From Phylloscopus collybita (lineage: Eukaryota; Chordata; Aves; Passeriformes; Phylloscopidae), in assembly GCA_027886175.1 (NCBI GenBank), contig JAJNNQ010000009.1, forward strand, positions 6,921,001 through 6,985,000: a DNA stretch of 64,000 nt, in the 5' to 3' direction. The notes under the pieces are model-generated. The model was not told the DNA's origin. It worked only from the letters and a program-made list of their open reading frames with translations, and ran no database searches. Made by a program: the position numbers and the translations under genes. Numbering within the stretch: position 1 is the stretch's first letter; each line of letters begins with the position of its first letter. This document shows, piece by piece, positions 1 to 11,238 of the stretch.

Positions 1-1075
1 TACTCTGTGTGTGTGTACACCAATGTATACACATGGGAATCTGCTAGCAAATACAAAGCAAGTTTTCTGTTAGGGCTAGAAATATGATGCCAGATGCATA
101 AATGGCAGAAAGACACCAAACTTCTATTTCCCCAGTGTTTGGTCTTTCTAAAGTTGTACTGCATATTAAGAATGACACTGTCCTGATCAGGGATGCATTT
201 ACACTGGGTTAAAGAAGAATAATTTTCTTACATTTTCAAACACAGAGGTTTCCTTTACATTGTGTGACCCATTCTGCCCACTCTCAGTCAGCTCTCATCC
301 AACAGTGGTTTGTCCAAGCTGGAGCTCAGGAACTTCCCAACAAGGTTCTTCCTGTGCTGGTTTATAGCTCACCAGGGCACAGGGAGAAAGGCAGCACCAT
401 GGAAGTTCCCAGCACACAGGCCCCATCTGCTGTTACTGCAATTCAGAGCAAGCACCACTGGCAGCCAAGAGCCCAAACTTTTTGCCCAACTGTAGCCTGC
501 CACTACAATTTGCTTTGAGTTTATACACAGAACTTTGTACCTCACTGGCCATCACCTCCATTGTACAACCAGGACAAGAAATTTTACTATATTTAAAAAT
601 TCCTTATTTAATATTGCATAGTTTACTATTCTACCATAGGAAAATAAAATTTGTTTTACATTCTCTTCCTATAAATAGATATAATTTTTTAATAGTCCAT
701 GAAGTATAAATATATAAATTTCCTTGACAATAATCTTAGAGCATTAGGATAACAAAGATTAACATACAGACCACAGGCTCATGCTTTTGTTTTGGAATGC
801 CAATTAGTCTGTAGTTTATTGTATTTCAACCTTCAGAAGGTCACAGGATTTAACTCTTAAACCCTTGCCAATGTCAGTTGGCTCATAATAAACATTCATA
901 TTTGTTTTATGACCCAGGCCAGCTGGTGGGTTGTATATACAGTAAGAATGAGAAATCTGACAAAAACAGTGATTAATCTTCATAACGTGAGTAGAGGCTG
1001 CAACCTTCACTACAATCTTAAGGCCATTTATTTGTTCAGGTTGCTGGGCTTGCTTTCCATTTTGGTTTTGTGTTG

Positions 1076-1123
1076 TTTTTTTTTTTTTTTTTTTTTGTTT
1101 TTTTTTTTTTTTTTTTTTTTTTT
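1076..1123. repeat. poly-T tract, 48 nt with one G
   Basis: T run interrupted only by G at 1097. No retroposon body adjoins it that I can recognise. Confidence 0.95.
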
Positions 1124-2196
1124 AATACCATTGATTGAATACAATCTAGAACATTTGCTACATTTGGTTAAAGGGATTTATTTAATAATAGGGAAGAGCT
1201 TTCCTGGCAGGTAGTTGGCTGGACCTTCTCAATTTGATACATACTCTTCCACAATGGCAGAAGGGAAGAGCTACTGTTGTGCTCCTTTGCTTTAATTGTT
1301 TTCACTTTCAGTTGAAATAATTGAGTTATAGACCTGAGGTATAGGACTGATGTACAAAAAAGGAATTAATTAACTTTGATGCAATGCTCTCAGTCTTTGT
1401 GTTGAATGTGTATTCCTGTACTCGTGTTGATGGCCCATGGCCCATATGTGGCCTGAAGGACAAACCCACCAGGCTCGCTGCAAGAAACAGGGAACAATGT
1501 TCAAGAAGCAAAAGTTGCCTTATCCACCAGGCATCTTCCACCTGCACCCAAACATCACCCAAAGTCAGGGGCTGCTCCTTCCACAGTGGCCAGAAAAAAC
1601 AAGATACATGGGGAGGTGTGAAAGAGGGAAAAAGCACATGGCTGCTGAGGTTAAAATCTTGGTGGAAGTTTATGCCTCATGCTGGATGCCTTAGGGATGG
1701 CAAAACCATGTATCCCATTAGCTATCCCTGCATACCTCGGCAGAAAAAAGTCTGTACAGTGTTGCCAGCAATGACAACTTGTGACCCTGAAGGGAGAGGG
1801 CTTTGGCATGTGTTGGAGGTAATGGGTGTTTCTGAAGTTTCCATACATTAATCATATTGACCCACTTCAGGTGTCCTTTTTAGCAGACTTTCCATGACTT
1901 CTTGTGTTTTGGAAGGTGGAGCTCATCTCCATAGCCCTCAGCATCCTCTGTCCTTTGGGATACATAAAATTCCTGCCCATCAGGAATGGAGCCAAGTAAC
2001 AGTCAGAAGAGCTGCACTGGCTTGTACGAGTAGCTATTTACAGCATAACCACTTACACACAATCCAAGGGAGACTCCCAGAGAAAGCCTGCAAGGAGACT
2101 GGTTCAGACATGGCCAAGCCTTCCCAGTGAGCCTGTGTGAGCACCAAAAGCAGAGTACCTGCAGGAGCACCTGCTAATTGGCTCAGTTCAGAGGTT

Positions 2197-2232
2197 ATGT
2201 TAGCATGGGACAACATGTTAGCATGGGACAAC
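2197..2232. repeat. 18-bp tandem duplication
   Basis: ATGTTAGCATGGGACAAC occurs twice exactly, followed by ATG of a third copy. Confidence 0.97.
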
Positions 2233-4342
2233 ATGCCAAGCTGATCCTGGCATCCATGTCTACTTATTCAAAAAGGACTTGGGTTATGCCACAAAGATCT
2301 GCTTTCTACCATGCAGGCACACATAAAACACCTGCTCTTCTGCAGTAAAAGTGCAGGCAGGGGGTTGTTTTTATTGAAGTTATCTGCATATGCTATAAAT
2401 ACTACATATCTGGTTTTACCATTCACTTAGGGCAGGTTCATAACTGATTCATGCTGCCTGGGTGCTGCAGGGCCTTTTGCACCTCCAAAGATTGGAGCAA
2501 ACAAGAAAGCAATCAGCTTCCAAAGCCCTTTACTGCATTGACCATAGCATCACCTAAGTATCCAGACCACTGTCCTCTTATTTCAGTAAATAACATCCCA
2601 ACTCACTTCTCCAAACGTGAAACATTCCCCATTCCAACAGTAGCTGCCATGAAAGGCTGAAGAACCTTAAAAGCTGAGCAACGTGCCAGAGAAGAGAAGC
2701 AACTTTGCTGTGACAAAATGTACATGCACTGTGAGAGGCATATGCAGCATCCTGCAGTTCAGAATAACTGGCTTTCAAGTTCTGTAAGTCAAATTCACCA
2801 ACAGCACCAGCATCGATCCAAAACAAAAGACAATGAATTGAAGCGGTAGAGAAGGAATAATCTCTCACTCTTTTGCAATACAGCCTATACATGGTAAGGA
2901 TTTTGCTTAAAGATTTGTTCCTTCCTGCACCTTCTGTGACATTCTGAATTACAGCACAATAGGAAAATCAATTAAAATGACTACTGAATAGTCCTTTATC
3001 TGCCTCGAAATCATCTTCCTCCAGAAGAGATAATATTTCTACAGTGCATTATACATGAATTAGCCCTGCTGTTCTAAATAGATTAGATCCTTTAGCCTGC
3101 AGCTTCAGAAGAAGGGTAAGCAAGCAAACCATGAGTTTTATATAAGCACAGAATAAGTTATAAATATGTAGTATTACTCTAAAATCTAATCTTTAAGAGT
3201 TCTTTCCCCCCCCTCCCCGTGATTTCTGATCTCATTACAAATGACATGAACCAATATTTCTTTTCTGTTGGTCACTACCCTCCACGTACAAGCAGAGGCA
3301 CACAGTGTTTTATCACCCAGCTCTGTCATCCTGCATTCCAAACCTCTCACTGGAAGGGTAGTAGTGTACGTGGATAAATACATAACAATACATCAAAGCT
3401 TTAAAGCACAAGGAAATTACTGCACACTTGAGTTTCTGGGAAGCTCAGACACAGTTTCATAGCTGATGGTTGTCTTGTACTTCTCACTTGACCACAGACA
3501 TATTATGGCTCTGATAATTGGGCTCCTGGTGTGCTGAAACCACCACTTAGCCTTGAAGATCAAAGCTGATTGCTTTCTTGTTTGCTCCATCTCATATATC
3601 TCTTTTCTTATTCTTTGACTGCAAGTGCTCTGATATCTTTTAATCCATTTTTTATACTGAGTTTGCCATAATAGGACTTCAGCGCATAACTAACTCTGAA
3701 GCAGCTCAGATGAATAAAATAGAAACAACTTGTGAGCTTTCTGAATACTTAAACCTCAACCAAAACTTTGAGACTTACATGCTTTCTTCGTTCTTACCAT
3801 GTAGTCAGTGAGATTTGAGTCTCAGCAGTCTTACCTAAAACTATCCTTTTCTTTGAAATAATATGAATGTGAAAATATTAGCCAAAATATCTTGCTCAAA
3901 GACAAAAGTAAAGAAAACATGAAAGGTACTTCTATCTTGGGATAAAGCAGCACATCCACATGCAGCAAACAATATAAAAACCCTCTTAAGATTTGGCTGA
4001 GAAGAACTTTCTTAGAGCTTTTCATCTCACATAGCCCTCAGAAACTCATCAGATGTAACATCACACACTGTATTAAACATACACCTTTACTATACAGACC
4101 CCTTCTGCACTGATACAGAGGAATTCCTACTGAATATAACAATTTGTGGATAAGAGTTTCATGAGGCTGAAAAACCTGAAAGAAATATACTCAGTTTACC
4201 TTCTGACTATGTTTCTAAAACAGCATGACAACATTTTATACTCACTTTCCAGAGCCAAACATTAAAAGACTTTTCATTTTAATGATCACTTTTTTTATAC
4301 ATCAGTGTTGTCTCATTTTAATTCTTGGAAAAAAGAAAATAC

Positions 4343-4447
4343 CTTCAAAGTCTCCATCCCTGGCTTTTGCTGCAAGTTCTGAGGATGATATACTTTCTTG
4401 ACATAAAGCACAGTCTTCCAATGCTGCATTCCTTAAACCATGATTAA
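4343..4447 (-). CDS. ZFYVE28: ZFYVE28 coding exon (last in window), pre-FYVE segment
   Basis: A 105-nt exon encoding [18 protein letters not shown], then [17 protein letters not shown] and one base of the next codon. The acceptor is GTTTTACAG|TT and the donor is GAAG|GTATTTTC. The [10 protein letters not shown] and KARDGDFE blocks directly precede the FYVE zinc finger in Lst2. The exon that should follow (family sequence beginning about DPPEW, then the zinc-binding cysteines and the RKHHCRSC-type PI3P-binding motif) was not found between here and position 1, so the following intron is longer than 4.3 kb. Confidence 0.95.
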
Positions 4448-5881
4448 CTGTAAAACAATTCAAAAATTACTCATATTTCTCCACTTTTCACTTCAAAGAT
4501 TTGTATTAGAACTTCTGGGATTAGACCACAGTAGCACTTTCTTAGACTTCTTGCTTTTTCCCTACCCTGACACAAACAGTGATTTACAAGTCTCCTATTC
4601 TTCTCTGGGATGACAACATAAATGAAAGATGCTGTTATTACAGGACATGCAGCCTTCTTACTTCTGCTAGTTTAGCTGCATCTACATTTTATTTCCAAAT
4701 CTTAACTTGGATCCTTTAATAACAAATAGATTTTGAGAACAATGACAGATTCCCAAGGTGAATCACACACATCAAATCACATATATCAAAGAGAAACTTC
4801 ACCCCAAAACTCCCCTTTTTTCACTCATTTTGTTGATGCCTACTTTTATCAAAACCATCTTTTTAAAGCAAGAGCTAATCCATTAGAAATTACATCCATC
4901 CAAAGACTATTGATTAATATATATTTCCCAGTGACAATTCTTTACAGCATCAGTTTCTTTATGACTCTTATTTGAGGGTTCAGGAGCCCTTGTGTTCTCT
5001 TCCTAGCAATTCTGTCTAACCCCATATTTTTTAACAATAAAAACAACCAGTCTATTTTCATATTGTGACAGGTTGCCACCATGAAACTGTTGTGGAAGTT
5101 TCAACCAAAAGTAACAGAAGACTGTAATGCCTGTTGTGCATTATTCCACTGCAGAACTGGGGCTAGAGTGTAGGTTTTTTCTGCTAACTTGATCCAACTT
5201 TTAAGTAAGTGTTTCACATAAAAAACCTCAATGCTCTTAAATAAAACTGGGAAAAAGTTTTCAATCTGGAGGAAAGGAAGCAGGAAAAAAAAAGTGGTCT
5301 GGTCACTTTCAGATGCCAGTAGTTCTATAGTTCTAATGATAACAAAGGTAATTGCAGCCTTGCTGGGATGACATGGTTGTTCATAGGTAAGTTAACAGAC
5401 TTGCCACTTAGTAAAGAAATAATAAAAATGGTCATAGAGGAAAAAAAAATCCAACTTTTGTTGGTTCACGATCTAGTTCTGGTTTCATTATTTTAATTAT
5501 CTAGAATTGAAATGTGGCATTTTTCTATCTTGAAGGCAAATTCTTCAATTTCTTTTAGACAGGACAGATTTCAGCATCTTACTGAGCATTCCCATCTAAT
5601 AGTCTGTTCTTTGGTAACTTAAAATGTACACAGTATGAAACAAATCTGGGGGGAAGAAATAAATCTACGAAGTCCAAACCTTGCATAAATTATGGGCTAT
5701 AAACTATATGGGCTACTGTGTGCTGATAGAAACAGCAGATGAACTCTGAAGACTTTAACTCTTTTTAGGATTTGCCTTAAGGCAAACTCCTCTTAGGGGA
5801 GTTTGTGTCAAATAGTTTATGGATCCCCACTGGGCTACCAGCAGAAGTTCATTATAGAAAACAAATGTTCAGGTCTTTTAC
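4448..5881 (-). other. ZFYVE28: intron, 1.4 kb
   Basis: AT-rich intron between two confirmed exons, with donor GTAAAAG at 5881 and acceptor TTTTACAG at 4448. I recognise no repeat or other feature inside it. Confidence 0.9.
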
Positions 5882-5998
5882 CTTTCTTCTGCTTTTCTTT
5901 GTCTTCTGTTTCAGGTTTGGTTGCCATAACTTCAAACAAAGTCTTTAAGATACTTCTCAGATCACTAGCGTAGTTTGTCTGTAGCTGGTCAGCAACAC
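5882..5998 (-). CDS. ZFYVE28: ZFYVE28 coding exon (eighth in window)
   Basis: A 117-nt exon below the usual open-frame threshold. It encodes the end of Gly, then [38 protein letters not shown], and one base of a valine codon. The acceptor is ACTCTAAG|GT and the donor is [36 protein letters not shown] is a conserved Lst2 segment. The lysine/glutamate-rich end is the linker towards the pre-FYVE region. Phase 1 in and phase 1 out, matching both neighbours. Confidence 0.95.
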
Positions 5999-6569
5999 CT
6001 TAGAGTTTGAGAAAATAGGTAAATAATTTCTGGACTGTTACATACATCCTTTAAAAAGGTACTTAAATTTGCCTGTTAGTACCAGTAATGGCCTGACTTA
6101 TTTATAGGGGATCACTTGTGCATGTTAGGAACAAAAATTGAACATCTGATTGAACTAATTCTCCATAATGGCCAAGTTGCATTCTCGTTTTTATGCCACC
6201 TGAAAGCCAACACATATCTTCCTTATCCTTTGGCAGGAAATACTGGGAGATTCATTCTGCATGAAAACAGAAGTGCTAAGTAAAATTTCATTCCTTGAAC
6301 ACAACAGGGCAGCACCAGGGAAAAATCAAACCTGATACAAGTCCAAATTCCTCAACACTACAGGTCTAAGATGTCAGCATCACTGATTCTGTAAGTTCCA
6401 AACAGGTAACAGGTCCTTCCAAACCAGACTGCAAGTTAGGCCCCAAAAACAGAGTCTTCCTGAAACTTCATCTCTAGTCCTTTCTACCACAACGTGATGT
6501 GCAAAACCCCCCAAAAATAAACCAAAACCCCCCACCAAAAACAGTTCAATAATTCAGTGATTCTCATAC
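5999..6569 (-). other. ZFYVE28: intron, 571 bp
   Basis: Short intron with donor GTATGAGAA at 6569 and acceptor CTCTAAG at 5999. Apart from a C-rich stretch on the + strand within the adjoining open frame near 6503-6540, no recognisable element is seen. Confidence 0.9.
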
Positions 6570-6724
6570 CTGAGATACAGACAAAAAGGCGGTGAATAAG
6601 ATCATTGCTGCCATGAAATCTAGATCTGATCTTCTCTCTTGTGGCAATTTTGGCAGCCTGCAAAGCAAGCTGGATTTCTTCCTGATCGATGTCATCAGAT
6701 GAACAAGAACTTGTCATTAAACTG
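6570..6724 (-). CDS. ZFYVE28: ZFYVE28 coding exon (seventh in window) with tandem acceptor
   Basis: This 155-nt exon (152 nt with the alternative acceptor) encodes [16 protein letters not shown], then the conserved block [17 protein letters not shown] and [11 protein letters not shown], ending with one base of a glycine codon. The donor is CAG|GTATGA. It follows a roughly 26 kb intron; its first base completes a serine codon from the large exon, giving a serine-rich junction. The ALQAAK...RSRF...[10 protein letters not shown] block is characteristic of Lst2 upstream of the FYVE domain. The ATG at 6717 is internal, not a start. Confidence 0.96.
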
Positions 6725-6727
6725 CTG
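6722..6727 (-). other. ZFYVE28: NAGNAG tandem splice acceptor
   Basis: The acceptor reads CTCTGACAGCAG|TTTAATG on the minus strand, after a run of eight T. Using the first AG starts the exon at 6724 and adds one AGC serine codon; using the second starts it at 6721. Both keep the frame with the two bases left by the large exon (AGC AGT TTA versus AGT TTA). Such sites commonly give both products; which dominates here cannot be read from the sequence. Confidence 0.8.
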
Positions 6728-7208
6728 TCAGAGAAAAAAAATAATGTAAAGGAAAGTAATGTAAATCTTCACTCAGTTGTTCAGGATGTTCAGCAAATCC
6801 TAAAGGATTTTATGACTCGGGCAAGACTCTATAGTACCAGAACTAATTGCTGCAAATTCTTGTTGAAGTTAATCAGCATGCAACCAATCACCATCACGTT
6901 TGATTTTCACTCTGTGACAGCTGCAAAAAAAACTTTAAGCAGAAAATCACTTGTCTGTATTCTACTGCATTTTTCCTTAGCTGTTACAAAGTGCTGCTCC
7001 ATTTTTCACATCAACTTCTTCTAAAAGCTCAGTCCTGGGACCATAACTCCACCAAAAATCCTGAAGGGGAATATCAACCTAAAAATGTGAAGGTCAGTTC
7101 TGAAGCCAACTTAGAAATTTATGAACATGGAAATTATTTGGGAAAAAAAAGAAGAAATTCTGAATTATGTTACCTTAATATAGCAAGAACAGAATCTAAA
7201 TATAACTT

Positions 7209-7211
<3 letters not shown>

Positions 7212-7249
<38 letters not shown>
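7212..7249. repeat. poly-A tract, 38 nt
   Basis: Uninterrupted A run on the + strand, a U tract in the ZFYVE28 pre-mRNA about 490 nt upstream of the acceptor at 6724. Confidence 0.95.
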
Positions 7250-7251
<2 letters not shown>

Positions 7252-9404
7252 AGGAAAGAGCAGCAGTAAAAAGCAGTAAAATATGATTTATACAGTAGAG
7301 GTAGGTTAATTCCCTTATAAATGTAACATTAGAAATTGCTGAAATGTCAAACTATTGTAAAGAATGGCTCATCAACTCTAAAGAGATTTAAATGTGCCAC
7401 CAAATGTCTACTCAAACTTTAAATTTTCTGTTAAAAACCAGATGCCAGACATTCCCACACTTTCACCACCACCCCTACCACTTTTCTCCAACAGAGAAGC
7501 TTGAAACAACCTGACACAGCAGGGAAGCCTTGGGGGGAATGTTCAAATATCAGGAATTACCTTACGTATTTGTGAATCAAGATGTTTAAAACAGGAGGTA
7601 TTTAGGGGAAAAGTAGCTCTTTGCCTCTAAAAACCCTTAAATGGGACTAGAGGACAGGATGTAACTACACTGAAGCCCCACAGATTCACAGTGCTGACCA
7701 AAGGAGACAGGAGCCTTCTTACTCCACTACACTCAAGTCAGAGGGAACACTAAACCATTTTTCTCCACATATTGGAAAGAAATTAATATTGCCACTTATT
7801 AAAGAAAACCAGACTATTTTACCTAAAATTATACTTTTGCTGTCCAAAACTCCAGCACTCTTCATTTACAAACAACTACTGTGTTAAAAGAAGAGTTCCT
7901 AACTGCATGTATAAGTAGCATGTATAACAAAAAAGTAATTTCTAACACATTTTGAGCTCAATCTGCTTTTATCAGGTACAGAAACATTTACCATCTTGCA
8001 GATCCCATCCTTATGGCAGCATGCATGAATAGTTATTTTGGGAGAGGACACATAGGTAACATAATTACTTATAACAAAAGTTTATAGGATATAGTTTTCA
8101 AATTCTACCTGTAGGCTCTACAGGTAATCCTCTGAAATATAAAAGAGAAATAATTATGCCACCCAATCTTAAAAGCCCTAGGAAAAACAGACTGAAAATA
8201 AATAAGTACTGGAGATTAGTTTTTGATAGAAATATCAATGGAAGATGTGTAGCACGAGTACCTTAACTGGCACCCAATTCTTTCAAAGACAGAATAAAGA
8301 GTAGGCTTGCAGGAACCTCATTTTGTTCCTGTTATCTATTGCTACTAACAAAAGAAAATTCTTGTAAAAGAGATGTTATTTTTATGTTTACAGTTCCAGC
8401 AGCATCATGACTGACTGGGCTTATCAAAGACTAAGAATGAAGTGAGAATTCTCTTTCAATTTTGCCTTGTGTTTCTGAAGGGGATATTGTAGATATTACA
8501 ACAGCAAGCCTGTCAGCATGGAAAGGCCTGTGTTGAAGACAATGAAAAGGACATGTACAATGTGGCTTACCAAGGGATAAGCTGAGAGAAAGGCAGTGAG
8601 AGCCAGGAAGCAATTCCTGACTCACAAGGGTGTGCAGCCAGAGGATGCCTGTTCACACAAACCCCTCACATACAGATAAAGGACTTTGCCTTGCAACATG
8701 GCCAAATAGGCTCTACTTGTTTTCTGTAAGAATTTGCTTAGTGATAGACACACATGCACCATAAATTGCTCTCCAAGGCAAGCATGAACATCCTGACAGA
8801 GGCAAATGCAGTCTGTGTAATTATATAACCCCAATACAAAGGTCTCTTCAAAACTCCCAATACATAGAAACTTTCGTGCAGGGGGAAACAGGGCCATTGA
8901 ATCAAGGATGACTTTTCCCTCCAAATCACAGCTGAAGAAATATTTCAAAGGAAGGTGTTAAGTGGGCAGAAAGCTGTGAAGAGTGCTTTTGAAGAATATA
9001 AGCTTGGTCCTTTGCCATTTTGCAGAAAGGAAGAAATGCTCATTCCACAATTCTGACCAATTTTAATACTAATGTTTGCCTTTCTGAGCCTCCTCCAGCT
9101 GGGAGGAATGCAGGTTTACCTACTTCATTCAGGGAATGTGGTTTGACCTACTTCCATTGCAGAGTATTCTGTTAGATTTTGTGGTGTGTCATTAAGACTG
9201 GCCATGTCACCACAAGACTGGCTGGGACTGTTTTGCCCTCAAAATCCCCAGCACAGAGCACAAGTGAATTGCTCCAGCACTGTGGGATGGAAAGTCAGTA
9301 TGTCTACACACTGACATTTAGGACATACTTCAGTATCCACATACATACAGGAGGTTCAGGAAAGAGGTTATTTTGTACTTAGGATTGCTTTGCTCCTACA
9401 AAGC

Positions 9405-9427
9405 AAAAAAAAAAAAAAAAAAAAAAA
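9405..9427. repeat. poly-A tract, 23 nt
   Basis: Uninterrupted A run; no retroposon body recognised upstream of it. Confidence 0.93.
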
Positions 9428-9789
9428 GAATGCTCCAGAAAAATTTAAAACTGGACCTAGGGAATTGCTACAGTTAGAAACAATTACTATGCCTTTACCA
9501 ACACAACCGAGTCCAACTTAGACAAAAATGACTCTCAAAGAACAAATAACAACCATCTGGTCTTTACTTGAAAGTATATCTAACTGTTAAAGAATGTAGC
9601 CAAAAGTAAAATATTGTAGAGACAGTCAAAAATACTGCAAGAACAAAAACACTGCAACTGTTTCAGATAAATAGCAAACAGAGTATCCCAAACAGCAATG
9701 ACTGCATCCATGCAAATAGATTCTCATTATTTTATAAAGTGATATTAGAGAAAAAAAACCTGAAATGTGATCTACATGGTGCAGCTTGC

Positions 9790-9807
9790 TTTTTTTTTTT
9801 TTTTTTT
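9790..9807. repeat. poly-T tract, 18 nt
   Basis: Uninterrupted T run; about 370 bp from the poly-A at 9405 and inverted to it, but I recognise no element bounded by the two. Confidence 0.93.
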
Positions 9808-11178
9808 CTCTCTATAAAGAATACCTTTCCTACTTGGCTTATCTAACATGGATAATTTGGAACAACATTCTCAGCCAATACCAGATGTTTAGGAAGCATT
9901 TCATTAATGTCAGACTACACTTGGATCTGGAATGTTTCACAGCCAGTATCTGCACAATGCAAACAGCCATAATACTGCTAGAGACAAATCCTCAGTCCTC
10001 ATTTTCTCAACTACTTGATTGAAAGGAACCCTGAATAACCCAATGAATTAAGTTACAAGGAGGTAACACCAAAATACACAGAGAACTCCCCTTGAGAAAC
10101 ATTTATCATATAAACAATACTTATCATGCATTAATTTTTCAGACTGCAAGAACGTTACAAAGCTAACACATCTGAAGGTGAATATAAAGAAATAAGATGT
10201 TATGTCAAAGGTTGATTCCAAACAGTAAATCTGCTAATACCTTATAAAGGAACAGATACCCTGTGGCAGATAAAACAAATTAGCTTTTTGCTTAACTTGG
10301 CTGCAGCCACCCATTTTAAAATTACACTTCATGTATTACATTAGAAGAGTCATAAGACTCTTTCAACACTTTCAAAGTGTATCTCTACAATGGTCTCAGG
10401 GCTTTACTGTGAAATTTAGCCAAATATGTGCAAGGAAACAAAAGCCAATAATGTAATTGCACATAATACAATCTTTCACCATGATGCAATCTGCTTTATA
10501 GCTTTTGTGTTCCAAAGAACACTTCTGAGCCAGTTTAAGTAGTAGTAGTCATATATAATGGTAAACAGGACTGTGGAACAAGAAGGTTATGACAGACATT
10601 TTCAGAAGTGGACAGACATTTTAGGTAACCATCTGTGATACTGTAGGCTTTGGGCTGTGTTTGTTGGTCATTGACACTCATCCAAAATCAGTGACAGCAG
10701 TGAAGTCTAAAACCAAACAACCAAAGTCAACCAATTCAATGTTGGTCCAAATTTAAGTATTTTACGTTTGTGCTCAAAGCATAGCAACAGCTGTAGAAAT
10801 CTGTGTCCATTCACAGATGTCTCCTTTCAAAATTTGTCTAGAAATGTTTGGTTCTTTAAACCTGAGATCTGCTCTGCATGAATGCAGAATGTAGGAGATT
10901 CTCTGAAAGAATTCCTCATTATTCACAAACCAGTCCTCAGAGTACCATAAAAGTACATTAAATATACAGCAGTGATAGACAAAAAGAATTTAAAGATCTA
11001 TGTTTCAAATACAATGAATACAAAAAATCAACTGAATTTTCATGTGCTCAAATTAAAGACAAAAAAACTTTAAAAAAAACCACCATGGTTTGGTTTTGTT
11101 TCTTTATCTTTCCAAATCTTAAAAGCAATAGAGGGTCACTTGCAAAGGAGAAAGCCCAACAAGCTCATTCCATTCTAT

Positions 11179-11238
11179 ATCACAGAATCAGAGAATGGTT
11201 AGGGTTGGAAAAGAGCTTGAAGATTATCCAGCTCCAAC
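11179..11238 (-). mobile_element. CR1 LINE 3'-tail fragment
   Basis: About 60 bp reading, on the minus strand, GGAGCTGGATAATC through CCAACCCTAACC and ending with the CR1 3'-terminal ATTCTGTGAT-type repeat. This is the usual far-3' piece of a 5'-truncated CR1. Confidence 0.75.

Larger units (their letters stand above)
1..4342 (-). other. ZFYVE28: intron before the FYVE exon(s), incomplete
   Basis: Non-coding on both strands as far as I can judge. It contains a 48-nt poly-T tract (1076-1123), a C-rich run near 3204-3216 and an 18-bp tandem duplication at 2197-2232. The open frames of up to 155 codons around 1384-1851 have no family resemblance or splice context and look like chance. No FYVE signature is present on the minus strand. 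Confidence 0.75.

Noticed and set aside
1384..1851. 155-codon + strand open frame
   Set aside because: No recognisable domain, no splice or promoter context, and overlapping open frames on both strands typical of chance in a slightly GC-richer patch.
1..4342. Possible FYVE-encoding exon downstream of 4343
   Set aside because: Searched by eye on the minus strand for the HHCRSCG-type signature and its reverse complement; not present, so the exon is taken to lie outside the window.
9405..9807. Inverted poly-A/poly-T pair suggesting an inserted element between them
   Set aside because: The sequence between shows no repeat I recognise and no target-site duplication; most likely two independent homopolymers.
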